Shown here: piece after piece, positions 27,896 to 36,168 of the stretch
Layout of the letters: every line of letters starts with the position of its first letter
How positions within the stretch are numbered: position 1 is the first letter of the stretch
From: Mycobacterium gordonae
GTDB taxonomy: Bacteria; Actinomycetota; Actinomycetes; Mycobacteriales; Mycobacteriaceae
Assembly (NCBI RefSeq): GCF_017086405.1
Contig: NZ_CP070973.1
Location: 6,046,739-6,110,738, forward strand
Length of the DNA stretch: 64,000 nt
Direction of reading: 5' to 3'
The notes under the pieces: model-generated
Told to the model about the DNA's origin: nothing
What the model saw: the letters and a program-made list of their open reading frames with translations, nothing else
Database searches by the model: none
Program-made: the position numbers and the translations under genes

Positions 27896-29545
27896 ATGAC
27901 TGACGGGCCGTTGATCGTGCAGTCCGACAAAACGGTGCTGCTCGAGGTCGACCACGAGCAGGCCGGCGCGGCGCGCGCCGCCATCGCACCGTTCGCCGAA
28001 CTGGAACGCGCACCCGAGCACATCCACACCTATCGCATCACGCCGCTGGCCCTGTGGAACGCCCGCGCCGCCGGCCACGATGCCGAGCAGGTGGTCGACG
28101 CGCTGGTCAGCTTCTCCCGCTACGCGGTGCCCCAACCGCTGCTGGTCGACATCGTCGACACCATGGCACGGTACGGCCGCCTGCAACTGGTCAAGCACCC
28201 AGCGCACGGCTTGACGCTGGTGAGCTTCGACCGGGCCGTTCTCGAAGAAGTGCTGCGCCACAAGAAGATCGCGCCGATGCTGGGCGCCCGCATTGACGAC
28301 GACACGGTCACCGTCCACCCCAGCGAGCGTGGCCGGGTCAAGCAGATGCTCCTCAAGATCGGCTGGCCGGCAGAGGATCTCGCCGGTTATGTGGACGGCG
28401 AAGCACACCCGATCAGCCTGGAACCCGACGGGTGGGAACTGCGCGACTACCAGCAGCTGGCCGCCGACTCGTTCTGGGCCGGTGGCTCGGGCGTGGTAGT
28501 GCTGCCCTGCGGTGCCGGCAAGACGCTGGTCGGCGCCGCCGCGATGGCCAAGGCCCAAGCGACGACGCTGATTCTGGTCACCAACATCGTGGCGGCCCGG
28601 CAGTGGAAACGGGAGCTGGTGGCGCGCACCTCGCTGACCGAGGACGAGATCGGCGAATACTCCGGTGAACGCAAGGAGATTCGGCCTGTCACCATCTCGA
28701 CCTACCAGATGATCACCCGCCGCACCAAGGGCGAGTATCGGCACCTGGAGTTGTTCGACAGCCGTGACTGGGGGCTCATCGTCTACGACGAAGTGCACCT
28801 GCTGCCGGCACCGGTGTTCCGGATGACCGCCGATCTGCAGTCCAAGCGCCGCCTGGGCCTGACCGCCACCCTGATCCGCGAGGACGGCCGCGAGGGCGAC
28901 GTGTTCTCGCTCATCGGGCCGAAGCGGTATGACGCGCCGTGGAAGGACATCGAGGCCCAGGGCTGGATCGCACCGGCCGAGTGCGTGGAAGTCCGGGTCA
29001 CCATGACCGACAACGAACGGATGATCTACGCCACCGCCGAACCCGAGGAACGCTACAAGCTGTGTTCGACGGTGCACACCAAAATCGCTGTGGTCAAGTC
29101 GATTCTGAAGAATCACCCCGGCGAGCAGACGCTGGTGATCGGCGCCTACCTCGATCAGCTCGATGAATTGGGTGCCGAGCTCGGCGCCCCGGTGATCCAG
29201 GGTTCGACGAAGACCCGGGAACGCGAGGACCTGTTCGACCAGTTCCGCCGTGGCGAGATCACCACCCTGGTGGTGTCCAAGGTGGCCAACTTCTCCATCG
29301 ATCTGCCGGAAGCCTCTGTCGCGGTGCAGGTTTCGGGAACATTCGGATCACGCCAGGAGGAGGCGCAACGGTTGGGCCGGTTGCTGCGGCCCAAGGCCGA
29401 CGGCGGCGGCGCCATCTTCTACTCGGTGGTGGCGCGCGACAGCCTGGACGCCGAATATGCCGCACACCGACAGCGCTTCCTGGCCGAGCAGGGCTACGGA
29501 TACATCATTCGCGACGCCGACGACCTGCTGGGCCCGGCGATCTAG
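27896..29545 (+). CDS. ercc3: XPB/Ssl2-type DNA repair helicase
   Basis: The 549-residue superfamily 2 helicase has an N-terminal damage-recognition-like domain, then Walker A (LPCGAGKTLVG, near residue 205), DEVH box (IVYDEVHLLP), the RED loop (TLIREDGREGD) diagnostic of XPB, and in the second RecA domain STKTREREDLFDQFRRGE and QVSGTFGSRQEEAQRLGRLL with the arginine-finger motif VI. M. tuberculosis XPB (Rv0861c, 542 residues) unwinds DNA 3' to 5'. The start MTDGPLIVQSDK follows AGAGGAGCAG; an earlier in-frame ATG would translate the intergenic element. Confidence 0.93.
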   Translation: MTDGPLIVQSDKTVLLEVDHEQAGAARAAIAPFAELERAPEHIHTYRITPLALWNARAAGHDAEQVVDALVSFSRYAVPQPLLVDIVDTMARYGRLQLVKHPAHGLTLVSFDRAVLEEVLRHKKIAPMLGARIDDDTVTVHPSERGRVKQMLLKIGWPAEDLAGYVDGEAHPISLEPDGWELRDYQQLAADSFWAGGSGVVVLPCGAGKTLVGAAAMAKAQATTLILVTNIVAARQWKRELVARTSLTEDEIGEYSGERKEIRPVTISTYQMITRRTKGEYRHLELFDSRDWGLIVYDEVHLLPAPVFRMTADLQSKRRLGLTATLIREDGREGDVFSLIGPKRYDAPWKDIEAQGWIAPAECVEVRVTMTDNERMIYATAEPEERYKLCSTVHTKIAVVKSILKNHPGEQTLVIGAYLDQLDELGAELGAPVIQGSTKTREREDLFDQFRRGEITTLVVSKVANFSIDLPEASVAVQVSGTFGSRQEEAQRLGRLLRPKADGGGAIFYSVVARDSLDAEYAAHRQRFLAEQGYGYIIRDADDLLGPAI

Positions 29546-29551
29546 GACCGC

Positions 29552-29575
29552 GAGCAGACGCAAGAGCGTCTGTTC
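29552..29575. terminator. Bidirectional hairpin between convergent genes
   Basis: GAGCAGACGC-AAGA-GCGTCTGTTC forms a 10-pair stem (one G-U) with a four-base loop in the 39-base gap between the XPB gene and the convergent thiolase. It shares the arm GAGCAGACGC with two larger hairpins in the window. Confidence 0.65.
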
Positions 29576-29584
29576 GGCGTGGGA

Positions 29585-30730
29585 CTAGAGGGACAGGATG
29601 GTCGCCGACGCGGTACCCGGTGCGCCGTAGACCTGGGCTAGGCCCACCCGCGGGTTGCCCGGCACCTGGCGCTCGCCGGCCTCGCCGCGCAGCTGCCGGA
29701 CCAGCTCGTGCATCTGCCGGAGCCCGGAGGCACCGATGGGTTCCCCGTTGGCGATGAGACCCCCGTCGGTGTTGACCGGGATCGAGCCGTGAATCTCGGT
29801 GGCACCGTCGACAATCAGCTTCTCCTGCTCGCCGTCCGCGCACAGTCCCGTCTCGGCCATGTGGATCACCTCTGCGCCGGCGTCGGTGTCCTGCAACTGC
29901 GCCACGTCGACGTCCTCCGGTCCGATGCCGGCCGCCTCGTAGGCGGCCCTGGCGGCATACACCGTCGGGGAAGCGTCGCCGTCCAGCGGCGCGAACGTCG
30001 CGTGCACTTCGTAGGCGCCGTACCGGCGGGTGCGGATCTCGCAGGCCCGCACATACACGGGTTTGTCGGTGTACTTGTGCGCCAGGTCGGCCCGGCACAT
30101 GATCACCGCCGCGGCTCCCTCGTCGGGCGCGCAGAACATGTACTGCGTGAGTGGATAGTTAAGCACCGTCGAGTTGAGGATCTCCTCCTCCGGGATGGCC
30201 TTGCGGCGGAACGCTTTCGGATTCATCGCGCCATTGCGGAAGTTCTTGGCGGCCACCTTGGCGAGCGTTGTCTGGGAGATGTTGTGGTCGTGGATGTACT
30301 TGTTGGCCTTCATGCCGAAGAACTTCGTGGTGACGAACTGCCCGTTCTGCGCATACCACTGCGGCAGCGCAAGTTTGGCGGGGTCATCGGTGAACGCGCC
30401 ACGCGGGTGCTTGTCCAATCCGATCGCGATCCCGAGGTCGTACTTGCCTAACCGAATAGTGTCAGCGGTCTGTTGGATGGCGCTGGCAGCAGTGGCACAG
30501 GCATTGAAGACGTTGGTGAACGTGATGCCCGTGAGCCCGACCAAGCGGGTCACCGCGTCGGGGTTGGACACCTCGTGACTGCCGCCGAAGCCGAACTGGA
30601 TGTCCTTCCACGCCACACCGGCGTCCGCCAAGGCGGACTGAATGGCCTCGGCGCCCATCTCCATGGCCGTCTTGTCGAACCTGCCGAAGGGGTGCAGGCC
30701 GACACCGATGATGGCGACATCGTTGGTCAT
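29585..30730 (-). CDS. Thiolase-fold lipid-transfer/acetyl-CoA acetyltransferase-like protein
   Basis: The 381-residue protein begins MTNDVAIIGVGLHPFGRFDK. It has the nucleophile-elbow cysteine in VFNACATAASAIQQ, but where true thiolases have a His in GGxxxxGHPxGASG it reads GGLIANGEPIGASG, so this is the SCP-2/Ltp-like branch whose known members act in steroid or branched side-chain C-C cleavage together with a DUF35 partner. Such a partner is encoded just upstream, 33 bases away, making a two-gene operon. The substrate is not known. Start follows from the family N-terminus; an ATG/GTG 27 bases up has no support. Confidence 0.82.
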   Translation of the reverse strand: MTNDVAIIGVGLHPFGRFDKTAMEMGAEAIQSALADAGVAWKDIQFGFGGSHEVSNPDAVTRLVGLTGITFTNVFNACATAASAIQQTADTIRLGKYDLGIAIGLDKHPRGAFTDDPAKLALPQWYAQNGQFVTTKFFGMKANKYIHDHNISQTTLAKVAAKNFRNGAMNPKAFRRKAIPEEEILNSTVLNYPLTQYMFCAPDEGAAAVIMCRADLAHKYTDKPVYVRACEIRTRRYGAYEVHATFAPLDGDASPTVYAARAAYEAAGIGPEDVDVAQLQDTDAGAEVIHMAETGLCADGEQEKLIVDGATEIHGSIPVNTDGGLIANGEPIGASGLRQMHELVRQLRGEAGERQVPGNPRVGLAQVYGAPGTASATILSL

Positions 30731-30763
30731 CCGAAGACTCCTCTCGGTACGCAGCAACCCGCT

Positions 30764-31177
30764 CTAGACCGGCTGGAACGCGAAGGTCATGAGCTCGGCG
30801 CCGTCGTCGTCCCGGTTCAACGGCACCATCGTGAGTTCGACCTCCTGGCCGAACCGCAGCTTGGCCGGATTGTTCTCGGTGAGCCGGCCCTCGACTCGGA
30901 TCACGTCGCCGAGTTGGACCAGCCCCACCCCGAATGGCACGAAGTCCTTGCCGACCGGCCCGGCATACGGCGCACCGGGCGGGAAGCCCTGAGTGGTCCA
31001 CGCGATCAGCGTGCCGCGACGCGGCAGCAGCACGTCGGCCATCTCGCTGCCACTACAGCGCGGACAGTGCCGCTGCACCGGGAAAGTGGTTGCCCCGCAG
31101 CAAGCGCAGCGGCTGCCGATCAGCTGTGGGTTCTCGTCGGGCCAGGTAGTGATTTCAGGGGCCAGCGCCTTCTGCAT
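30764..31177 (-). CDS. DUF35 OB-fold/zinc-ribbon partner of the thiolase
   Basis: The 137-residue protein begins MQKALAPEITTWPDENPQLI, followed by a rubredoxin-like zinc ribbon CACCGATTFPVQRHCPRC and then an OB fold (RRGTLIAWTTQGFPPG, VIRVEGRLTE). DUF35 proteins bind acyl-CoA and form complexes with Ltp-type thiolases or with MaoC-type hydratases. A strong ribosome-binding site, GGAGG, fixes the ATG. Promoter is in the 146-base gap shared with the divergent kinase gene. Confidence 0.87.
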   Translation of the reverse strand: MQKALAPEITTWPDENPQLIGSRCACCGATTFPVQRHCPRCSGSEMADVLLPRRGTLIAWTTQGFPPGAPYAGPVGKDFVPFGVGLVQLGDVIRVEGRLTENNPAKLRFGQEVELTMVPLNRDDDGAELMTFAFQPV

Positions 31178-31323
31178 CGAGGTCCTCCGTGAAGCACGAG
31201 AATAATGCGACTCACAAAAAGGTACAACAGTGTTCGATAAAAATGGAAATTGCATTCTCGCACGTCCCGGCGCAGAGGGATCGTTCGGCACCGCCGGAAA
31301 ATGGCAGCAATTACCATTTGGCC
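31178..31323. promoter_or_regulatory. Divergent promoter region, thiolase operon / kinase genes
   Basis: This gap is clearly AT-richer than its surroundings (CACAAAAAGGTACAACAG, CGATAAAAATGGAAATTGC) and must drive both directions. It has ACGAGAATAATGCG on the left and an inverted TGCATTCTCGCA about 45 bases later. No regulator can be named. Confidence 0.4.
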
Positions 31324-33219
31324 ATGTCCCTTGAGGTAGGCCAGGAGTTCGCCGGGTACACGATCCTGCGAGTGCTGGGTGCTGGCGGGATGGGCCGGGT
31401 ATATCTAGCGACCCATCCGCGCCTGCCGCGCGAGGACGCGCTGAAGGTGTTGGCGCCGGAATACACGGCCGATCCCGAGTACCGGACCAGGTTCGCCCGC
31501 GAAGCCGACCTGGCGGCAGGCTTGTCACATCCCCACATCGTGCGGATCTATGACCGTGGCGAGAACGACGGCCAGTTGTGGATCTCGATGGACTACGTCG
31601 CCGGCACCGACGCCTCCCACCTGCTGAACGAGCGCTATCAGCGGGGTATGCCGATCGACGAAGTCATCGCCATCATCTCCGCCGTCGCCTCGGCGCTGGA
31701 CTACGCCCATCATCGTGGACTGCTGCACCGCGACGTCAAACCCGCCAACATCCTGCTCACCGACCCCGACGGCGGGCAGGCCCGCCGAATCTATCTGGCC
31801 GACTTCGGCATCGCGCGCCGAATCGATGACGCGACGGCCATCACAGCCGTCAACGTGGCGGTGGGCACGGTCGCCTACGCCGCGCCCGAGCAGCTCAAGG
31901 GCGAGCCCGTCGACGGGCGCACCGACCAATATGCGCTGGCGTGCACGGCTTACCACCTGCTCACCGGTGCTCCGCCCTTCACCGACAGCAGTCCTACGGT
32001 GGTGATCACCCAGCAGATCAGTTCGCCACCGCCCTCGATCGGCACCCGCCGCCCCGAGTTGGGCGCGCTGGACCCGGTATTCGCCATCGCGATGTCCAAG
32101 GACCCCAACGGCCGCTACGCCAGCTGCAGCGACTTCGCCCTGGAACTGACCAAGCACCTTGCGCCGTACGACTACGACACTCCGATCAACCTGCACGCCC
32201 GGCAGACCCAGCCCTCGATCTCCCTACTCAGCCAGACCGACCCGGAACCGAGAGGCTGGGCACGGCGCCCGGCTGTGTTGTTCAGCATCCTGGTGGCCGT
32301 CGCGTTGCTGATCGTCGGCGGTGTCTTCGCCGGCAGCAAACTCACCCATTCCGGTAAGCACACCGCCCCACCGCTGGGCTCGCCGACAGCGGCTCCGCCG
32401 CCCACGCCGGCAGCGGCGCAGGGCCCGTTCACCGGCAATTACCGCGCCGACTTCGGTGCGGTCACCGACTTGGACGGCAAACCGGTTCCCGATGCGCGCC
32501 CCAGCACGGGAACCTACGGGGTGCGCTCGGTGTGCGGAGGCGCCGGGTGTGTGGCAACGGCATCACGCCTGAAGGGCGACGCGGCATTCGCCTCGACCAT
32601 GGTGTTCGACGAGCTGGCCGGCAACTGGGTGGCAGTGGCCCTGTCCACCCACCCGTGCCGTGACAACACCAGCGAGATCTGGGAGGTGTTCACGCTACAG
32701 GCCCGGCCCGACGGAACCCTCACCGGCGAGCAGACCCGTACGGCCCGCAACAATTGCCAGGAGAAACGGACGGTGACATTCACCCGCACCGGCGACGCCG
32801 CGCCCGGGCTTCCCGACCCGGCCACCCTGCCGCCGCGGGTCGTCTCGGTGGCCGAGGCGTTCCACGGCCGCTACCAACTGACACGGACTTTTGCGGGCGG
32901 GAACCCGCAGCAGTTGGGCGAGTCGGCGATCGCCACCAATTGCCTACGCACCGGCGATCGGTGCATGAGCTACTTTCACAATAAGTCCGGTGACGTCCCG
33001 CTGATCTTCGCCGGTGGCGGCTGGACGTGGGACGACCTGAGCACCGGCACATGTCCGGACGGCAACCCGGCGACGCTGCGGGCCAGCGCAACTTTCCCGC
33101 TGCCACAACCGGTGCCGGAAACGTTGATGTCGCTGGCCGGTCACGGCCACTGGACTCAGACGGGAACCTGCGCGGTCAACGTGGACTTCGACGAGATATT
33201 CACGCGCACAGGCGATTAG
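31324..33219 (+). CDS. Transmembrane Ser/Thr protein kinase, first of a tandem pair (PknF-like)
   Basis: The 631-residue protein has a Hanks-type kinase domain at residues 12-275: GAGGMGRVY loop, Lys41 in DALKVL, HRDVKPANIL (Asp137), DFGIA (160-164) and GTVAYAAPEQL. A single membrane segment lies near 316-338, followed by a Pro/Ala linker and an extracytoplasmic region of about 260 residues. That region has two copies of one module, near 367-490 and 512-631, each starting with GxY (FTGNYRADF; FHGRYQLTR), with paired cysteines and ending FTRTGD. It probably senses an outside signal. The start MSLEVGQEFAGY matches its tandem twin. Confidence 0.92.
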   Translation: MSLEVGQEFAGYTILRVLGAGGMGRVYLATHPRLPREDALKVLAPEYTADPEYRTRFAREADLAAGLSHPHIVRIYDRGENDGQLWISMDYVAGTDASHLLNERYQRGMPIDEVIAIISAVASALDYAHHRGLLHRDVKPANILLTDPDGGQARRIYLADFGIARRIDDATAITAVNVAVGTVAYAAPEQLKGEPVDGRTDQYALACTAYHLLTGAPPFTDSSPTVVITQQISSPPPSIGTRRPELGALDPVFAIAMSKDPNGRYASCSDFALELTKHLAPYDYDTPINLHARQTQPSISLLSQTDPEPRGWARRPAVLFSILVAVALLIVGGVFAGSKLTHSGKHTAPPLGSPTAAPPPTPAAAQGPFTGNYRADFGAVTDLDGKPVPDARPSTGTYGVRSVCGGAGCVATASRLKGDAAFASTMVFDELAGNWVAVALSTHPCRDNTSEIWEVFTLQARPDGTLTGEQTRTARNNCQEKRTVTFTRTGDAAPGLPDPATLPPRVVSVAEAFHGRYQLTRTFAGGNPQQLGESAIATNCLRTGDRCMSYFHNKSGDVPLIFAGGGWTWDDLSTGTCPDGNPATLRASATFPLPQPVPETLMSLAGHGHWTQTGTCAVNVDFDEIFTRTGD

Positions 33220-33223
33220 CATC

Positions 33224-35104
33224 GTGTCACTGCGCGCCGGCCAGGAGTTCGCCGGATACCAGATCTTGCGTGTGCTCGGTGCCGGTGGCATGGGCACGGT
33301 GTATCTGGCGACGCATCCGCGGCTACCGCGTGAGGACGCGCTGAAGGTGCTGCCCGCGGAATTCACCAACGACGCGGAGTACCGGGCGCGGTTCGCTCGT
33401 GAGGCCGACCTGGCCGCGGGCTTGTCCCATCCGCACATCGTGGGGGTCCAGGACCGCGGTGAACACGACGGCCAGTTCTGGATATCGATGGATTACGTGG
33501 CCGGCACCGACGCCTCCCGGAGGCTGGACGAGCGCTACGCGACGGGCATGCCGGTCGAAGAGGTACTCGACATTGTCACCGCGGTCGCGTCGGCGCTCGA
33601 CTACGCCCACGACCGCGGCCTGTTGCACCGCGACGTCAAGCCGGCGAACATCCTGCTGGCCGACCCCGACGGCCAGAACGGGCGAATCTATCTGGCCGAT
33701 TTCGGCATCGCGCGACGCATTGACGATTCGGCGGGGCTGACCGAGACCAACGTGGCCGTCGGCACCGTGGCCTACGCCGCCCCCGAGCAACTCAAAGGTG
33801 ATCCGGTCGACGGACGCGCCGATCAATATGCGTTGGCATGCACCGCTTTTCACCTTCTGACCGGCGCGCCCCCCTACCCGGACGCCAACCTCGCGGTCGT
33901 TATCACCCACCACCTGTACGCCCCACCCCCGTCGCTGGGGGCCCAGCGTGCCGAGCTGCTCGGGCTCGATCCGGTGTTCGCGCGGGCCATGGCCAAACAA
34001 CCGTCAGACCGGTTCACCACCTGCAGCGAGTTCGCCGCCGCGCTGCGCGGCCACCTGGCGTCCGGCTCTCAGATCACCGCGCCCTACCCCGTCGTCACCG
34101 CGCCCCTCGTCCGCCCGCGCCGGAAACGACCAGGTGTCCTGATCGCCGCCGCCGTGGGTATGGTGGCCCTGGTCGCCGGGGGCATCTTCGCGGTCAAATT
34201 CGCACCTGAGCCGGTCACCACCACAGCACCGGCCACATCATCGGCGCCGACGTCTGCCACACCGGTCGGCACGCCGTCCAGCACCTCTTCTCTGCCACCA
34301 ACCCCCGGACCGTTGGACGGCCGATATCAAGCGGATTTCGGCGCCGCAACCGATCTCGACGGCAACGGCGGCGGACCGGGACCGGCCACGGGTAGCTACG
34401 GGCTGCGCTCGGCGTGCAGAAGCACCGCATGCGTCGCGACGGCGGCTTACCTGGGCGGCGGCAGCGGGTTCGCCACGCCCTTGGTGTTCGACGAGATCGG
34501 CGGACGCTGGCTGGCAGTGGCCGTCATCACCGATCAGTGCCGCTCCGCGCCGTCCGAATTCTGGCAGGTGTTCACCCTGGAGCTGGGTCCCGACGGCAAG
34601 CTCACCGGCGAGTTCAGCCGGACCAGCGCGAGCAACTGCCGGGACAAGAGGCCGGTAACCTTCACCCGCACAGGCGATCTCGATGTTGACACCGTCGCCG
34701 ATCCGGCCACCGTGGCACCGCGGGTGGTGTCCCCGGCCGAAGCGTTGCACGGCCAGTATCGTGTGCTGCGCACCTTCGCCGCCCCCATCCCCCCGCAGCC
34801 AGGAGATTCCGCCGTCACCACCGCATGCCTGCGCACCGGCGAGCGGTGTATGAGCTACTTCCACGGACCCTCGGGCGACTCTCCGCTGTTGTTCGCCAAC
34901 GGCGCCTGGGCCCTGGCCGCGAACACCGATTACCAGTGCCCAGCGGGTGGCACAACGCATTTCAGCGTTATCGCGGAGTTCCCGCTACCACAACCGCCGC
35001 AGGATCCGATCTCGGTACTCAGCGGACACGGACACCAGGAGCAGACCGGGGCGTGCGCGATCAACACCACCTTCGACGAAACCTTCACCCGCACCGGCGA
35101 TTAA
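33224..35104 (+). CDS. Transmembrane Ser/Thr protein kinase, second of a tandem pair (PknF-like)
   Basis: The 626-residue protein repeats the layout of its neighbour: MSLRAGQEFAGYQILRVLGA, DALKVL, HRDVKPANIL, DFGIARRIDD, GTVAYAAPEQL, a membrane segment (GVLIAAAVGMVALVAGGIFA) and two extracytoplasmic modules (LDGRYQADFGAATDLDG; LHGQYRVLRTFA) each closing with FTRTGD. The two kinases plainly arose by duplication and then diverged most in the outer part. Its GTG start is four bases past the previous stop, so both are one operon. It ends in a two-base overlap with the convergent oxidoreductase gene. Confidence 0.92.
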   Translation: MSLRAGQEFAGYQILRVLGAGGMGTVYLATHPRLPREDALKVLPAEFTNDAEYRARFAREADLAAGLSHPHIVGVQDRGEHDGQFWISMDYVAGTDASRRLDERYATGMPVEEVLDIVTAVASALDYAHDRGLLHRDVKPANILLADPDGQNGRIYLADFGIARRIDDSAGLTETNVAVGTVAYAAPEQLKGDPVDGRADQYALACTAFHLLTGAPPYPDANLAVVITHHLYAPPPSLGAQRAELLGLDPVFARAMAKQPSDRFTTCSEFAAALRGHLASGSQITAPYPVVTAPLVRPRRKRPGVLIAAAVGMVALVAGGIFAVKFAPEPVTTTAPATSSAPTSATPVGTPSSTSSLPPTPGPLDGRYQADFGAATDLDGNGGGPGPATGSYGLRSACRSTACVATAAYLGGGSGFATPLVFDEIGGRWLAVAVITDQCRSAPSEFWQVFTLELGPDGKLTGEFSRTSASNCRDKRPVTFTRTGDLDVDTVADPATVAPRVVSPAEALHGQYRVLRTFAAPIPPQPGDSAVTTACLRTGERCMSYFHGPSGDSPLLFANGAWALAANTDYQCPAGGTTHFSVIAEFPLPQPPQDPISVLSGHGHQEQTGACAINTTFDETFTRTGD

Positions 35105-36084
35105 CTCAGCGCTGGGATCACTTCCCGCTCGAACAACTCGATGCCGGAGCGGTCGAAGGCGGCCTCCGGGAAATAGCAGATCGCGTACTCGCAGCCGAGA
35201 TCACGGACCCTACCGAGCCCCTCGATCACCTGCTCCGTGGTGCCCATCGCCGAATCCGGCATGCCGCCGACCATCGAATCCGCCACCGCGTCCGGGACAT
35301 AACCGGCCAAGCGGTCGCGCACCCGCTGCTTGCGGTCGGCGACGTCGGCTTCGGAGGTGCCCACCACGGCGGTGAAGTTGGCCGATCGCACGATCGCGTC
35401 GAAGTCGGTGCCCAGCTTGCGGCAGTGTTCGGCGAGCACCGCGGACTTGTGGGCGAATGCTTCGAGGTCGGGGGTGAAGTTGGTGTACTGCGCATAGGCG
35501 GCGGCGATGCGTAACGTCACCTTCTCGCCCCCGCCGGCAATCCACAACGGAATACCATTTCTCTGCAACGGCTTCGGAGCCACGATCGCGTCGTCTACCT
35601 GATACTGCTTGCCGTCGAAGCTAACTCGCCCGTCCCGCCAGGCATCGCGCATGATCTGCACGCCCTCGTCCAGGCGCGCCAGCCGCACCCCGGCTGATGG
35701 GAATCCGTAACCGTAGGCCCGCCATTCGTGCTCGTACCAGCCGCCCCCGATGCCCATCTGGATGCGGCCGCCGGAAATGATATCGACGGTGGCCGCGACT
35801 TTGGCAAGATACACCGGGTTGCGATAACTCATCGCGGTGCACATCTGGCCCAGCTTGATTCGCGATGTGACGGCGGCGTAGGCCGACATCAGCGACCACG
35901 CCTCGTGGGTCGCTTCGTCGCTGGGCAGCGGCACGGTGTGGAAGTGGTCATAGACCCACAGCGAATCCCACGCGCCGCCGTCGGCATAGGTCGCCAGATC
36001 GCGCAGCACCGCCCAGTGCCGCTCGGGTTCGATGCCGACGAGATCCATCCGCCAGCCTTGCGGGATGAAGAGACCGAAGCGCAT
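35101..36084 (-). CDS. Luciferase-like (LLM) F420-dependent oxidoreductase
   Basis: The 327-residue protein begins MRFGLFIPQGWRMDLVGIEP and has the TIM-barrel features of the luciferase-like monooxygenase family: SLWVYDHFHTVP, KLGQMCTAMSYRNPVYLAKV, GGRIQMGIGGGWYEHEW and a domain end CEYAICYFPEAAFDRSG. Mycobacterial members with GGGWYExE typically use F420. The substrate is unknown. The preferred ATG is the one at the family start; 42 bases upstream another in-frame ATG lies inside the hairpin. It is transcribed towards the kinases, from just after the end of fadB. Confidence 0.85.
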   Translation of the reverse strand: MRFGLFIPQGWRMDLVGIEPERHWAVLRDLATYADGGAWDSLWVYDHFHTVPLPSDEATHEAWSLMSAYAAVTSRIKLGQMCTAMSYRNPVYLAKVAATVDIISGGRIQMGIGGGWYEHEWRAYGYGFPSAGVRLARLDEGVQIMRDAWRDGRVSFDGKQYQVDDAIVAPKPLQRNGIPLWIAGGGEKVTLRIAAAYAQYTNFTPDLEAFAHKSAVLAEHCRKLGTDFDAIVRSANFTAVVGTSEADVADRKQRVRDRLAGYVPDAVADSMVGGMPDSAMGTTEQVIEGLGRVRDLGCEYAICYFPEAAFDRSGIELFEREVIPALS

Positions 36085-36102
36085 AGCCAGGACTCTACTT
36101 GG

Positions 36103-36152
36103 GCGAGCAGACACAAAATCGCCCATTTCGCTAGGCGAAAGGGCGACTTTGT
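36103..36152. terminator. Long hairpin of the GAGCAGACGC family
   Basis: Arms GAGCAGACACAAAATCGCCC and, after a TTCGCTAGGCGAA loop that can itself pair, GGGCGACTTTGTGTCTGGTC form an imperfect stem of about 20 pairs. It lies between the end of fadB and the oxidoreductase start on the same strand, so it likely ends the fadA-fadB transcript. Confidence 0.65.
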
Positions 36153-36168
36153 GTCTGGTCGGCAGCCT

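Noticed and set aside
31198-31262. GAGAAT half-sites in the kinase/DUF35 promoter taken as the same operator as at 53000
   Set aside because: Six-base matches in different orientation and spacing are expected by chance; no full palindrome is formed.
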